Source of the DNA: Deinococcus terrestris
Lineage (GTDB): Bacteria > Deinococcota > Deinococci > Deinococcales > Deinococcaceae
Length of the DNA stretch: 64,000 nt
NCBI RefSeq assembly: GCF_009377345.1
Contig: NZ_WBSL01000006.1
Coordinates: 89,649 to 153,648, forward strand
Direction of reading: 5' to 3'
The translations under genes and the position numbers were made by a program. The notes under the pieces were generated by a model. The model saw only the letters and a program-made list of their open reading frames with translations, had not been told where the DNA came from and made no database searches. The first letter of the stretch is position 1. Each line of letters begins with the position of its first letter. Shown here one piece after another: positions 47,214-58,045 of the stretch.

Positions 47214-47305
47214 GCCCCACGGTGCCCGGCGCTTATGGTGAGAATCGTGAGCACCACGCGGAGGCCCGCTGCGGCAGGTACGCCGGACCCGCGTCATGCT
47301 TCCCT

Positions 47306-47311
47306 TATATT
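47306..47311 (+). promoter_or_regulatory. -10 box (TATATT), leaderless promoter
   Basis: TATATT lies 6 nt before the ATG of the PP2C gene. Confidence 0.65.
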
Positions 47312-47317
47312 GGACCC

Positions 47318-48370
47318 ATGCGCGCCGACGCGCCCCCTCCCCTGCGCTCCGGTCTGCTGACGGACGTGGGGCGCCAGCGCCGCGTGAACCAGGACGCCGC
47401 GCTGGCGCTCGACCTGCCGCGTGGCGGGCTGTATGCGGTCGCGGACGGCATGGGCGGACACGCGGCGGGGGAACTCGCGGCCAACCTCGCGCTCGACAGC
47501 CTCAGCCAGCATTACCTGGAGGGCCGGGGGGCCGCGCCCGAGCGGCTCGCGGGGGCGGTGCAGGCGGCCAACCTCGCGGTGTTGCGGCACGCCGTGGGCG
47601 AGTACGCGGGCATGGGGACCACCCTGCTCGCCCTTCTCGTGGACCGGGGCGCGGCGCTGATCGCCCACGTGGGCGACTCGCGGGCTTACCTGCTGCGGGA
47701 CGGCGAACTGCACCGCCTCACCGAGGACCATTCCTGGGTAGCCGAACAGGTGCGGCTGGGGCACCTCTCGGAAGAAGAGGCCCGGCACCACCAGTGGCGC
47801 AGCGTGGTGAGCAACGCGCTGGGCGGCGAGGAACGGGTGCGGCTGGAGCTGTTCGGACTGCCCCTCCACGCCGGGGACCGCCTGCTGCTGTGCAGTGACG
47901 GCCTCAGCGGGGTGGTGGCCGAACCCGCGCTGCTGGAGCTGCTGCTGCCCGCCCAGCCCCCCGAGCGGGTGGCCCGCACCCTGATTGATGCGGCCAACGA
48001 TGGGGGCGGTCCCGACAACATCACGGCGGTAGTGGTGGACGTCCTGCGGACGGGCGGCCTGCCCCGCTATCCCCTCCCCGAGCGTCAGGAGGGCGGTCCC
48101 CTCTACGTGGACGCCCTGCTGAGTGCCCAGCGCGGCAGCAGTCCGCTGACCTATCTGCTGCTGATCCTGGTGTATTTCACCCTGCTCGGCGTGCTCCTGA
48201 TTCCCGAGCAGCGCCCGGTCATCGCGCTGCTCGGCGCCCTGCTGCTGGGGGGGGTGGCCTACGCCCAGCGCCGCGCCCGCGTGCGGCCCTCGCGGCGTCC
48301 GGCGCTCTCGGCCGCGTCGCTGCGTGCCCGCGTTCACTCCCGGCCCGAGTCGGGGGAACCGGCAGGCTGA
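47318..48370 (+). CDS. PP2C-family Ser/Thr protein phosphatase with C-terminal membrane anchor
   Basis: A 350-residue protein. The phosphatase core keeps the metal-binding motifs [62 protein letters not shown] and [12 protein letters not shown] (to about 245). Two transmembrane helices follow (about 270-310), then a basic tail. It would dephosphorylate proteins at the inner face of the membrane, opposing Hanks-type kinases that are not in this window. Leaderless start. Confidence 0.9.
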   Translation: MRADAPPPLRSGLLTDVGRQRRVNQDAALALDLPRGGLYAVADGMGGHAAGELAANLALDSLSQHYLEGRGAAPERLAGAVQAANLAVLRHAVGEYAGMGTTLLALLVDRGAALIAHVGDSRAYLLRDGELHRLTEDHSWVAEQVRLGHLSEEEARHHQWRSVVSNALGGEERVRLELFGLPLHAGDRLLLCSDGLSGVVAEPALLELLLPAQPPERVARTLIDAANDGGGPDNITAVVVDVLRTGGLPRYPLPERQEGGPLYVDALLSAQRGSSPLTYLLLILVYFTLLGVLLIPEQRPVIALLGALLLGGVAYAQRRARVRPSRRPALSAASLRARVHSRPESGEPAG

Positions 48371-48401
48371 GGGGCAGGAGAGGTCAGCCCAGCGGGGCCG
48401 G

Positions 48402-48407
48402 TACAGT
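48402..48407 (+). promoter_or_regulatory. -10 box (TACAGT), leaderless promoter
   Basis: TACAGT lies 6 nt before the ridA ATG. Confidence 0.65.
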
Positions 48408-48413
48408 AGACCC

Positions 48414-48791
<378 letters not shown>

Positions 48792-48806
48792 GGGGCGCCG
48801 GAGCGG

Positions 48807-48855
48807 GCGGGAAGGGGAGACGGCGGTGGGTCACCCCCCTTCCCGCTCTCCTTTC
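48807..48855 (+). terminator. Terminator-like hairpin after ridA
   Basis: GCGGGAAGGGG (48807-48817) pairs with CCCCTTCCCGC (48836-48846), followed by TCTCCTTTCG. Confidence 0.6.
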
Positions 48856-48904
48856 GTGACGCCTCTCTCGACGCCCCCGGTCCGGCCATGACATCCTGCG
48901 GGAC

Positions 48905-49747
<843 letters not shown>

Positions 49748-49822
49748 CCCGGCGGGCTTCCCCAAAGCCTCTTGCCGCGCTTCTCATCTGTCCCCGCCGC
49801 CCCAGCGGGCACACTGCCAGGT

Positions 49823-50419
49823 ATGCGACACCTGATTTTCCCGACCGTGGCCCAAGCCGACGCTTTCGTGCAGGACCTGCTGAGCCAGGGCGTGATTCAG
49901 CCCGAGATGGGCCAGACCTCCTTCCAGCGCCGCACCGCAGCGGGCAGCGTGGGCGCCGCGGACATGGGCACCACGACCAGCCAGACGAATACGGCGACCG
50001 CCACGACCACCGAGTACGTGGACGGCGGCGGCGACGGCGCCGACATGGCGGGCGGCGCCCTGAAGGGCACGGCGCTGGGCGCGGTGGCGGGTGTGGCCGC
50101 CGGGGCTGTGGTCGCCGCAACGGGGGGCCTCGCGGCCGTGCCCGTGCTGCTGGGCATGGGCGCCTTGGGCTCGGGCATCGGCGCGGCCGCTGGAACCGCT
50201 GACGCCGCTGTCCACGGGGACGGTATGGAAACCCGCGTGGCCGCCTCGGGCGAGACTCGCAGCTACGAGGACCGTTACGAGTTCGAGGACACCCATTACA
50301 ACGACATGCAGACCACGGTGGACGCGGGTGGCCGCGCCATCGCCATTGAAGACGACGTGCCCATGGACGTGGTGGAAGCGGCGATGGCCCGCCACGGTGG
50401 CCGCTTCGTCAACCGCTGA
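49823..50419 (+). CDS. Hypothetical protein with Gly/Ala-rich hydrophobic centre
   Basis: A 198-residue protein. N-terminus MRHLIFPTVAQADAFVQDLL recalls general-stress-protein domains. The middle (about 75-115) is a Gly/Ala-zipper-like hydrophobic stretch. The acidic C-terminus ends EAAMARHGGRFVNR. Function is unknown; it may associate with membranes. A CACACT box lies 7 nt before the ATG, and a terminator follows. Confidence 0.75.
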   Translation: MRHLIFPTVAQADAFVQDLLSQGVIQPEMGQTSFQRRTAAGSVGAADMGTTTSQTNTATATTTEYVDGGGDGADMAGGALKGTALGAVAGVAAGAVVAATGGLAAVPVLLGMGALGSGIGAAAGTADAAVHGDGMETRVAASGETRSYEDRYEFEDTHYNDMQTTVDAGGRAIAIEDDVPMDVVEAAMARHGGRFVNR

Positions 50420-50434
50420 GCCGAATCAGTCGGG

Positions 50435-50467
50435 GCCAGGAACTCTTGCGGGGGTTCCTGGCTTTTT
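50435..50467 (+). terminator. Intrinsic terminator
   Basis: GCCAGGAAC (50435-50443) pairs with GTTCCTGGC (50454-50462), then TTTTT. Confidence 0.85.
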
Positions 50468-50505
50468 GAGGCTGGGCACTGGCAGGGACCCCGTGCGGGC
50501 AGCTC

Positions 50506-50895
50506 TCAGTCGGCGGCCTGGGCCTGGCTGCGGAGGGCCTCCAGATGGCCTTCCAGGGTCCGAATGGCGCCGTGAAGGTCGTGCCAGTGCTGCTCGGCTT
50601 CCACCAGCGTGTCCTGTAACTCGACCAGCACCTCGGCTTCAAGGCCCTCGCGGGTCAGCAATGGGGTGCCGTGCCACAGGCTGTAGAGAGTCAGGCCACG
50701 GGCACACACCTTGCGCAGAGACTCCAGATCTCGGTCGCTTACGCGCGGGCTCATCAGATGTCCGGTCAACTGACGCGGAGCGGGCAGGGTGCCGCTGCGG
50801 TCTTTCTCCCCCCGCTCGCCCAGGATGCCTGCGGCCCAATGGTCCAGGGTCAGGAGTTCGGCGGCCAGGCGGAGGATGCGCACATCTGCGGACAT
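50506..50895 (-). CDS. Hypothetical helical protein, 129 residues
   Basis: No family recognised. The protein looks largely helical, with a C-terminal stretch rich in His, Glu and Gln (LVEAEQHWHDLHGAIRTLEG) that could form a coiled coil. Leaderless ATG after TAGCCT. It is convergent with the gene at 49823. Confidence 0.65.
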   Translation of the reverse strand: MSADVRILRLAAELLTLDHWAAGILGERGEKDRSGTLPAPRQLTGHLMSPRVSDRDLESLRKVCARGLTLYSLWHGTPLLTREGLEAEVLVELQDTLVEAEQHWHDLHGAIRTLEGHLEALRSQAQAAD

Positions 50896-50901
50896 GCCTT
50901 C

Positions 50902-50907
50902 AGGCTA
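50902..50907 (-). promoter_or_regulatory. -10 box (TAGCCT), leaderless promoter
   Basis: Reverse-strand TAGCCT lies 6 nt before the ATG at 50895. Confidence 0.6.
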
Positions 50908-50982
50908 GGCGCGGGGTCTTTCGCGGTTCTGACAGCGGCGGAGCGCCGACCCTTCCCGCCTCTCCGGTGAGTTGAGGCAACG

Positions 50983-51008
50983 AAAAAACTCCCTCTAGGA
51001 GGGAGTTT
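50983..51008 (-). terminator. Terminator of the tRNA-Pro gene
   Basis: On the reverse strand AAACTCCCTC, loop CTA, GAGGGAGTTT, followed by more T, just after the tRNA 3' end. Confidence 0.85.
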
Positions 51009-51009
51009 C

Positions 51010-51091
<82 letters not shown>

Positions 51092-51153
51092 ACGGCCAGC
51101 CACAGAACTATAGACGCCGTGCCAGGGATCGTCAAGCGGGCGGGGGCGAGCGC

Positions 51154-51159
51154 TATCCT
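51154..51159 (+). promoter_or_regulatory. -10 box (TATCCT), leaderless promoter
   Basis: TATCCT lies 7 nt before the GTG of the aminopeptidase gene. Confidence 0.65.
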
Positions 51160-51166
51160 GCCCGGC

Positions 51167-52405
<1,239 letters not shown>

Positions 52406-52406
52406 G

Positions 52407-52477
52407 GCCAGGACAGGGACAAAGGAAGGTGGGCGACGTGCGGAACGTCGCCCACCTTCCTTTGTCCCTGTCCTGGC
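52407..52477. repeat. 33-bp perfect inverted repeat filling a convergent intergenic gap
   Basis: Arms 52407-52439 and 52445-52477 are perfectly complementary around a 5-nt loop (GCGGA). It begins 2 nt after the aminopeptidase stop and ends 3 nt before the mgsA stop. A bidirectional terminator is likely, but a 33-bp perfect stem is far longer than needed and there is no T-tract. Confidence 0.9.
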
Positions 52478-52480
52478 GGG

Positions 52481-52882
52481 CTAGCCGTCCCGCTGGGCCA
52501 GCCACAGCACCAGTGCCTCCGCCGTCGCCGGATTGGTTGCCAGCGGCACGTCGTGGACGTCGCACAGCCGGAGCAGGGCAGACACGTCGGGTTCGTGGGG
52601 CTGGGCGGTCAGGGGGTCGCGGAAGAAGAAGACGGCGAGCACGCGCTCCTCGGCGATGCGGGCGCCAATCTGCTGGTCGCCGCCCTGAGGACCGGACAGC
52701 ACGCGCTCCACGTCCAGCCCGGTCTTGCTTGCCAGGATGCCCCCGGTCGTGCCCGTAGCGACCAGAGGAAAGCGGCCCAGCACGTCGCGGTGCGAGAGCG
52801 CGAAGAGGGCGAGTTCGAGCTTCTGGCGGTCGTGCGCGATCAGGGCGACCTCGCGCCGCCCGCCGGTCTGGGCCGCCGTCAC
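52481..52882 (-). CDS. mgsA: Methylglyoxal synthase
   Basis: A 133-residue enzyme converting dihydroxyacetone phosphate to methylglyoxal and phosphate, a bypass of lower glycolysis. [37 protein letters not shown] (phosphate site), [16 protein letters not shown] with the catalytic Asp, and [16 protein letters not shown] are intact. GTG overlaps the stop of the ROK kinase gene (GTGA), coupling a sugar-phosphorylating enzyme with an overflow enzyme. Confidence 0.95.
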   Translation of the reverse strand: MTAAQTGGRREVALIAHDRQKLELALFALSHRDVLGRFPLVATGTTGGILASKTGLDVERVLSGPQGGDQQIGARIAEERVLAVFFFRDPLTAQPHEPDVSALLRLCDVHDVPLATNPATAEALVLWLAQRDG

Positions 52883-53796
52883 AGGCCCTCCAGCCGGGCG
52901 GCCAGCGCCGCGCCGATCACGCCCGCGTCGGTGCCGAGCTGGGCGCGGCGCAGGGTGACGGGCGCGAAGGGTCCGGCGTACTCGTCGGCGGCCGCCTGAA
53001 TCCCCGCGAAGAAGAAGTCGCCCACCTTCGCCACCCCGCCCCCGATCACGAAGACCTCCGGGTCAAGGAACTTCTGCAGGTCGGCCAGCGCGACCCCGAT
53101 GTGCCGCAGCGCCTGCGAGACGACCCGCCCCGCCGCCGGGTGCCCGCTCTGGGCCAGCGCGAAGGCCTCGGCAGTCGACACCTCGCGGTTCAGGGCGTAG
53201 CTCGCGTCACGGGCGATGGCGGTGCCGCTGGCGACGGCCTCCAGCGCCCCGTCAAGGCCCGCGCCGCTCACCGGACCGCCCGGCATCACGGTGACGTGCC
53301 CGAGTTCCCCTGCAATCCCGTGGTGCCCGCGCCACACCCGGCCCCCCAGCACGATGCCCGAGCCGATGCCGGTGCTGACCGTGACGTACACGCTGCTGGC
53401 CGTGCCCCTCGCCGCCCCGAGGTGCGCCTCCGCGAGCGCGGCGGCCTTGGCATCGTTTTCCAGGACCACGCGCAGGCCCAATCGGTCTTCCAGGCCCTGC
53501 ACCAGCGGCACGTCGGTAAAGCCGTAGATGTTGGGCGCGAACTTGACGCGGGTGCGGCCCTCGGCCAGGGGACCGGGCACGCCCACGCCCACGCGGGTGA
53601 CCTGTGGATGCTGGGCTCGCAGCGCCTGCACCTGCGCGGCGACCGCGTCCAGCACGGCCTCCCAGCCGGTCTCCGGGGTGGGCTGGACGTGGCGGGCGTG
53701 CAGCTCGTCACCGATCAGGACGCCCGTGGCGATCTTGGTGCCACCGACATCCACGCCGATGGAGGGAGGGGAGAGGGGGGAATCGGGAGTGGTCAA
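52879..53796 (-). CDS. ROK-family sugar kinase (glucokinase-like) without the zinc cysteines
   Basis: A 305-residue ROK protein. [14 protein letters not shown] (ATP site), [29 protein letters not shown] with the catalytic Asp, and GELGHVTV are present, so sugar phosphorylation is likely; glucose is the usual substrate. The zinc motif CxCGxxGCxE found in most ROK proteins reads [10 protein letters not shown] here, with every Cys replaced, confirmed on the DNA. TTG start at 53796 with AGGAGG (53805-53810) 8 nt upstream. Confidence 0.9.
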   Translation of the reverse strand: MTTPDSPLSPPSIGVDVGGTKIATGVLIGDELHARHVQPTPETGWEAVLDAVAAQVQALRAQHPQVTRVGVGVPGPLAEGRTRVKFAPNIYGFTDVPLVQGLEDRLGLRVVLENDAKAAALAEAHLGAARGTASSVYVTVSTGIGSGIVLGGRVWRGHHGIAGELGHVTVMPGGPVSGAGLDGALEAVASGTAIARDASYALNREVSTAEAFALAQSGHPAAGRVVSQALRHIGVALADLQKFLDPEVFVIGGGVAKVGDFFFAGIQAAADEYAGPFAPVTLRRAQLGTDAGVIGAALAARLEGL

Positions 53797-53858
53797 GGGA
53801 GGGTCCTCCTGGGGAACTGAGGGAACGGGAGCGCTTCCAGCGGTGAGACGAGGGGAGG

Positions 53859-54121
53859 TCAGTCCTCCGCTCCCAGCAGGGCGAGGGCCTCCTTAAGCTG
53901 CACTTCGGGCACGTAAAGGCCCACATCGCCCATGTAGCCGCCGGTCTCGATTTCTATGACCGGGGTCGCCATCGCCCACTGGAAGGGGGTCCGGATGACG
54001 GTGACCACGCCGCCCTCGGCCAGGGTGCGGCGCCAGCCTTCGGCGAGCAGCCGGGGCAGGGTGTCGAGACGCACCCAGGTATCCCCCTGGTAGCGCACCC
54101 GGTCCTCGTAGTGGGGGCGGC

Positions 54122-54125
<4 letters not shown>
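53859..54125 (-). CDS. Conserved hypothetical protein, 88 residues
   Basis: A small soluble protein (MSRPHYEDRVRYQGDTWVRL and onward) with alternating beta-like segments and a C-terminal helix. No family recognised. ATG overlaps the stop of the upstream thioesterase gene (ATGA), so the two are cotranslated. Confidence 0.65.
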
Positions 54126-54589
<464 letters not shown>

Positions 54590-54595
54590 GGGGGC

Positions 54596-54601
54596 ATTAG
54601 A
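54596..54601 (-). promoter_or_regulatory. -10 box (TCTAAT), leaderless promoter
   Basis: Reverse-strand TCTAAT (five of six consensus bases) lies 6 nt before the thioesterase ATG. Confidence 0.55.
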
Positions 54602-54633
54602 GCATCTGGGCGCGAGTCCAGGCGCCCTCCCCC

Positions 54634-54661
54634 TTGCCTCCCGCGTGCCCGACGCTATCTT
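54634..54661 (+). promoter_or_regulatory. Promoter of the FtsB-like gene
   Basis: TTGCCT (54634-54639), 16-nt spacer, TATCTT (54656-54661), then 7 nt to the ATG: leaderless. Confidence 0.6.
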
Positions 54662-54668
54662 CTGAACC

Positions 54669-55058
54669 ATGTCTGTTCCGGAACCGCTCCCCCCCCGCGA
54701 ACGCGAACGGCGGGGCTGGCGGTCCCGGTGGCGTCAGGTTCAGCGGCTGCCCCTCGCCCTGGTGTTTGCCAGCGTGCTCGCGGCGCTGGGAATCGTGCAA
54801 CTGAGTTTTCAGCTCGGCAACCTGGTCTACCGCACCGTGACCTGGAACGCCGAGACACAGGAGACCCGCCAGCGCATCCGGAGCCTGGAGCGCGACGTGC
54901 GTGTGCTGCGCGAGGCCGAGGCCGCCGCCCTGGACCCGGCCTACCTGGAGGTGCTGGCCCGCTGCCAGGGCTTTGTGGGCGAGACCGAGGAGCTGGTGGT
55001 GGCCGAGAACGCCCCCGACGTGCCCGGCGAGGTCTGCGACACGCTGCGCTTGCCCTAG
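54669..55058 (+). CDS. FtsB/DivIC-like septum formation initiator protein
   Basis: A 129-residue bitopic protein: basic N-terminal cytoplasmic tail, one transmembrane helix (about 28-48), then a coiled coil (TQETRQRIRSLERDVRVLRE) and a C-terminal region with two Cys. This layout is that of FtsB/DivIC, which bridges FtsQ and FtsL in the divisome. Sequence similarity is limited, so the assignment rests on architecture. Confidence 0.65.
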   Translation: MSVPEPLPPRERERRGWRSRWRQVQRLPLALVFASVLAALGIVQLSFQLGNLVYRTVTWNAETQETRQRIRSLERDVRVLREAEAAALDPAYLEVLARCQGFVGETEELVVAENAPDVPGEVCDTLRLP

Positions 55059-55114
55059 CCGCCCTCCCATTCGCGCTGTAAGAAAGGCCCAAGGTCCGCC
55101 GAGAGCCGGGGGCG

Positions 55115-55120
55115 TATCCT
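55115..55120 (+). promoter_or_regulatory. -10 box (TATCCT) for cutA
   Basis: TATCCT lies 9 nt before the cutA ATG, giving a leader of at most a few nucleotides. Confidence 0.6.
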
Positions 55121-55129
55121 GCGGGCACT

Positions 55130-55450
55130 ATGTCACTCGTCGTGCTGGTCACCCTCCCGCCGGAGCGGGCGCCCGAGCTGGCCCGGACCCTCGTGTCTGA
55201 GCGGCTGGCGGGCTGCGTCAACGTGATGCCCGGCGTGCAGAGCGTCTACCGCTGGGAGGGCGAGGTCGCCGAGGACCGCGAGACCCTGCTGCTGATCAAG
55301 ACGACTGGCGAGCGTTACCCCGAACTCGAGGCCCGCATCCGCGAGATGCACCCCTATGAGGTGCCCGAGATCGTGGCTCTCCCCTGGGACCGTGCCCTGC
55401 CCGAGTTCCAGACTTGGCTGCTGGACGTGACCTCGGCGGGGGGGCGCTAG
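55130..55450 (+). CDS. cutA: CutA1 divalent-cation tolerance protein
   Basis: A 106-residue trimeric protein of the CutA family. LAGCVNVMPGVQSVYRWEGE, LLLIKTTGERYPELEARIRE and MHPYEVPEIVALP are diagnostic. It is named for copper tolerance in E. coli, but its biochemical role is not settled. Single gene with its own promoter. Confidence 0.95.
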   Translation: MSLVVLVTLPPERAPELARTLVSERLAGCVNVMPGVQSVYRWEGEVAEDRETLLLIKTTGERYPELEARIREMHPYEVPEIVALPWDRALPEFQTWLLDVTSAGGR

Positions 55451-55464
55451 GGCAGTTGGCGGGG

Positions 55465-55600
55465 AGGGGGCACCCTCACTCCCTCGCTGCGCGAGGCCCC
55501 TCTCCCAGAGGTAGAGGGGTCAGAAAACCCTCTCTCCAGGGAAGACTCGCAGAGCTGCGAGGCAGAGGCTTGGGTGAGGAGTTTGCCTGACGCGCCCCCT
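55465..55600. repeat. Dispersed intergenic repeat
   Basis: The core 55544-55568 (GACTCGCAGAGCTGCGAGGC) matches, on the reverse strand, the repeats at 6893-6920, 7176-7204 and 17154-17181. The region is rich in CCCTCTC/GAGAGGG palindromes and has no coding potential. Confidence 0.55.
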
Positions 55601-55632
55601 CCCCGATCAAAGGCTCAGGGGCCTGGTTCCCT

Positions 55633-56787
55633 TCACGGGCGCGAGGCAGGCAACGCATTCACCGTCTTCAGTGCTGCGTCCACCGCTTCCCGGATCAGCG
55701 CGGGGTCGGCCAGCACGTCGCCCGGCTGGTGGTAGTTGGCGTCGAGCCCCCGGTGGAAAAAGAGCGTCGGCACCCCCGCCCCCGCGAAGGGCACGTGGTC
55801 GCTGCCGCCCGTGTCGCCCACGCGGCCCACGGCGCCCGATGACCGCCGCACCGCCTCCACCAGCCCGGCCTCGCCGCTGACGGTCAGGGGGGTGACATTG
55901 ACGCCCACCATGTCGAAGTTGAACATGCCGCGCAGGTTCCGTACGATCTCCGGATTCGCCTTGACGTAGGCCCGCGAGCCGTGCAGCCCGTCTTCCTCCC
56001 CGTCGAAGAGGACGAAGACGCTGCGGGTCGCCAGCGGGGTCCCGGCCACCCGCCCCGCGAGGTCCAGCACCGCCAGCGTGCCGGAGAGGTTGTCGTTCGC
56101 CCCCGGCGCTCCCGGTACCGAATCCATGTGTCCGCCGAAGAGGAAGTCGGGGCGGGTCACGCCCGATTTGGAGGCGACCACGTTGACCCCAGTCACGTCC
56201 CCCTCGCGCACCCGCACGCGCAGGGTGGCCCGCTCGCCGGAGCGCAGGCCCGCGCCCACCTCGCGCGTGACCGTCAGCACCGGCAGGGCGACCGGCTCCC
56301 CCAGGGTGCCGCGCACCTCGCCGGGCTGGTTGTTGACGACGATCAGCCCCAGTGCTCCCGCCGCCAGCGCGTTGCGGGCCTTGTGCGCGAAGGGGAGGGT
56401 GCCCCGGTCCACGACCGCGACGCGGCCCCGCACGCCCGCCGCCGCGAACTCCTCGGGGGTGCCCACGCCAGACACGCGGGCCACCGGGGCCGTCACCTCC
56501 TGGCCCACCGATCCCTGAAGGGCGAGGCCCGCCAGGGTGCGCCCGCCCACCTCCACCCCGGAGCCGAGGTCGTCGAAGCGGGGGTAGGTGAACGTCTCGC
56601 GCCGGACCTCGTACCCCAACGCCCGGAACTGCCCCTCCAGATAGGTGCGGGCCTGCGCGTTGGCCTCGCTGCCCGTCACGCGGGGACCGAACTTGAGGAC
56701 GGCGGCGAGGTGGGTTTCCACATTCGCCCCGGCGGCGACAGGCAGCAGCAGCGCCCCCAGCAGGGCCACGCGGTGGGTTGTCGGCAT
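55633..56787 (-). CDS. Secreted M28-family zinc aminopeptidase with PA domain
   Basis: A 384-residue exported peptidase: signal peptide ([16 protein letters not shown]), a protease-associated domain (about 100-180), then the M28 catalytic domain with zinc ligands in FGGHMDSVPGAPGANDNLSG, FDGEEDGLHGS, FDMVG, SDHVPFAG and the final YHQPGD. It would cleave N-terminal residues from peptides outside the cytoplasm, feeding the peptide-using lifestyle common in Deinococcus. Confidence 0.92.
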   Translation of the reverse strand: MPTTHRVALLGALLLPVAAGANVETHLAAVLKFGPRVTGSEANAQARTYLEGQFRALGYEVRRETFTYPRFDDLGSGVEVGGRTLAGLALQGSVGQEVTAPVARVSGVGTPEEFAAAGVRGRVAVVDRGTLPFAHKARNALAAGALGLIVVNNQPGEVRGTLGEPVALPVLTVTREVGAGLRSGERATLRVRVREGDVTGVNVVASKSGVTRPDFLFGGHMDSVPGAPGANDNLSGTLAVLDLAGRVAGTPLATRSVFVLFDGEEDGLHGSRAYVKANPEIVRNLRGMFNFDMVGVNVTPLTVSGEAGLVEAVRRSSGAVGRVGDTGGSDHVPFAGAGVPTLFFHRGLDANYHQPGDVLADPALIREAVDAALKTVNALPASRP

Positions 56788-56869
56788 GTCGCCCAGCAGA
56801 GCACGCCGGGCCGCCCGAATAGGTCACCGGAGGCACAGTGGGTCGGGGGCCACCACAGCAAAACCCCCC

Positions 56870-56887
56870 GCGCGGGGCGGGGGAGGT
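56870..56887 (-). terminator. Terminator of the tRNA-Trp gene
   Basis: On the reverse strand CCTCCCCCGC and GCGGGGGG form a stem followed by TTTTG. Confidence 0.75.
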
Positions 56888-56891
56888 TTCT

Positions 56892-56967
<76 letters not shown>

Positions 56968-57042
56968 ATGCTTGCCGCGCCGCCGGGCGCGTGAGCCTGA
57001 GCAGGATAGCAGAGGTCCGCGCAGGCCCGCAAGGGCCGGGGG

Positions 57043-57264
57043 TTACAGCACGCCGCCCCCCAGCATCAGCCGCAGGGCCGCCAGTCCGATCACGACCACG
57101 TTCAGGGTGATCGCGCCCCGGTCGCGGGCCAGCACCCCGAGAATCAGCCCCAGCACGGCGGGGGGCAGCACCACCAGCCAGTTGAGCCAGCCGAACAGGG
57201 GCAGCAGGCCCAGCAACAGGCCCAGCGCCGCCAAAACGCCCAGGATCAGGGATAAGGTTCTCAT
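57043..57264 (-). CDS. Small hypothetical membrane protein, 73 residues
   Basis: Nearly all hydrophobic: about three helices (residues 4-22, 25-45, 50-70) with one basic loop (LARDRG). No family recognised. It lies between tRNA-Trp and nth, divergent from nth. Confidence 0.6.
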   Translation of the reverse strand: MRTLSLILGVLAALGLLLGLLPLFGWLNWLVVLPPAVLGLILGVLARDRGAITLNVVVIGLAALRLMLGGGVL

Positions 57265-57345
57265 GGCTTGGGGTACGCGGTGGGGGGAGCAGAAGTTGCT
57301 GCCGAACGTGTCCCCATGCCCCAGACGGCCCCCAGGAGGGAGGTG

Positions 57346-57351
57346 TAGGCT
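57346..57351 (+). promoter_or_regulatory. -10 box (TAGGCT), leaderless promoter
   Basis: TAGGCT lies 7 nt before the nth GTG. Confidence 0.6.
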
Positions 57352-57358
57352 GCCCCGC

Positions 57359-58045
57359 GTGACTCCCCCCCCCGCCCCGGCCCCTCCCCCGCCGGAGGGT
57401 GCCCCGGCCCGCGCTCCCCTGGTGCTCGCGGCGCTGGAGGCCCTCTACCCGGACGCCCGCACCGAGCTGATCTTCCGCAACCCGTTCGAGCTGCTCGTCG
57501 CTACGGTGCTCAGCGCCCAGGCGACCGACGTGAGCGTGAACGCCGCCACCCCTGCCCTGTTCGCCCGCTACCCGGACGCCTTCGCCCTGAGTCAAGTCAG
57601 CCCGGAGGAGATCGAGCCGTATATCCGCTCTATCGGCCTGTACCGGAACAAGGCGCGGAACCTCGCCGCCCTCGCCCGGCTGCTCGTGGAGCGGCATGGG
57701 GGCGAGGTGCCCAACGACTTTGACGCGGTCGTCGCCCTGCCCGGCGCGGGGCGCAAGACGGCCAACGTGGTGCTGAGCAACGCCTACGGCTATCCGGCCA
57801 TCGCGGTGGACACCCATGTGGGCCGCCTCGCCCGGCGGCTGGGCCTGAGCGTGCAGACCAACCCCGACAAGGTGGAGGCCGACCTGGGCCGCCTCTTTCC
57901 CCGTGACCGCTGGGTGTTCCTGCACCACGCGCTGATCTTGCATGGGCGGCGGGTGTGCCTGGCCCGCCGCCCACTGTGCCCGGAGTGCGTGATGGCGGGC
58001 TTTTGCCCCAAGGTGGGCGTGGAGCAGACCGGGGGGCACGGATGA
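57359..58045 (+). CDS. nth: Endonuclease III
   Basis: A 228-residue bifunctional DNA glycosylase/AP lyase for oxidised pyrimidines. ELLVATVLSAQATDVSVN, the helix-hairpin-helix LPGAGRKTANVVL with the catalytic Lys, VDTHVGRLARRLG with the catalytic Asp, and the 4Fe-4S cysteines in CLARRPLCPECVMAGFC are intact. Has a Pro-rich N-terminal tail. GTG start in leaderless position; overlaps the MFS gene (ATGA). Confidence 0.95.
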   Translation: MTPPPAPAPPPPEGAPARAPLVLAALEALYPDARTELIFRNPFELLVATVLSAQATDVSVNAATPALFARYPDAFALSQVSPEEIEPYIRSIGLYRNKARNLAALARLLVERHGGEVPNDFDAVVALPGAGRKTANVVLSNAYGYPAIAVDTHVGRLARRLGLSVQTNPDKVEADLGRLFPRDRWVFLHHALILHGRRVCLARRPLCPECVMAGFCPKVGVEQTGGHG

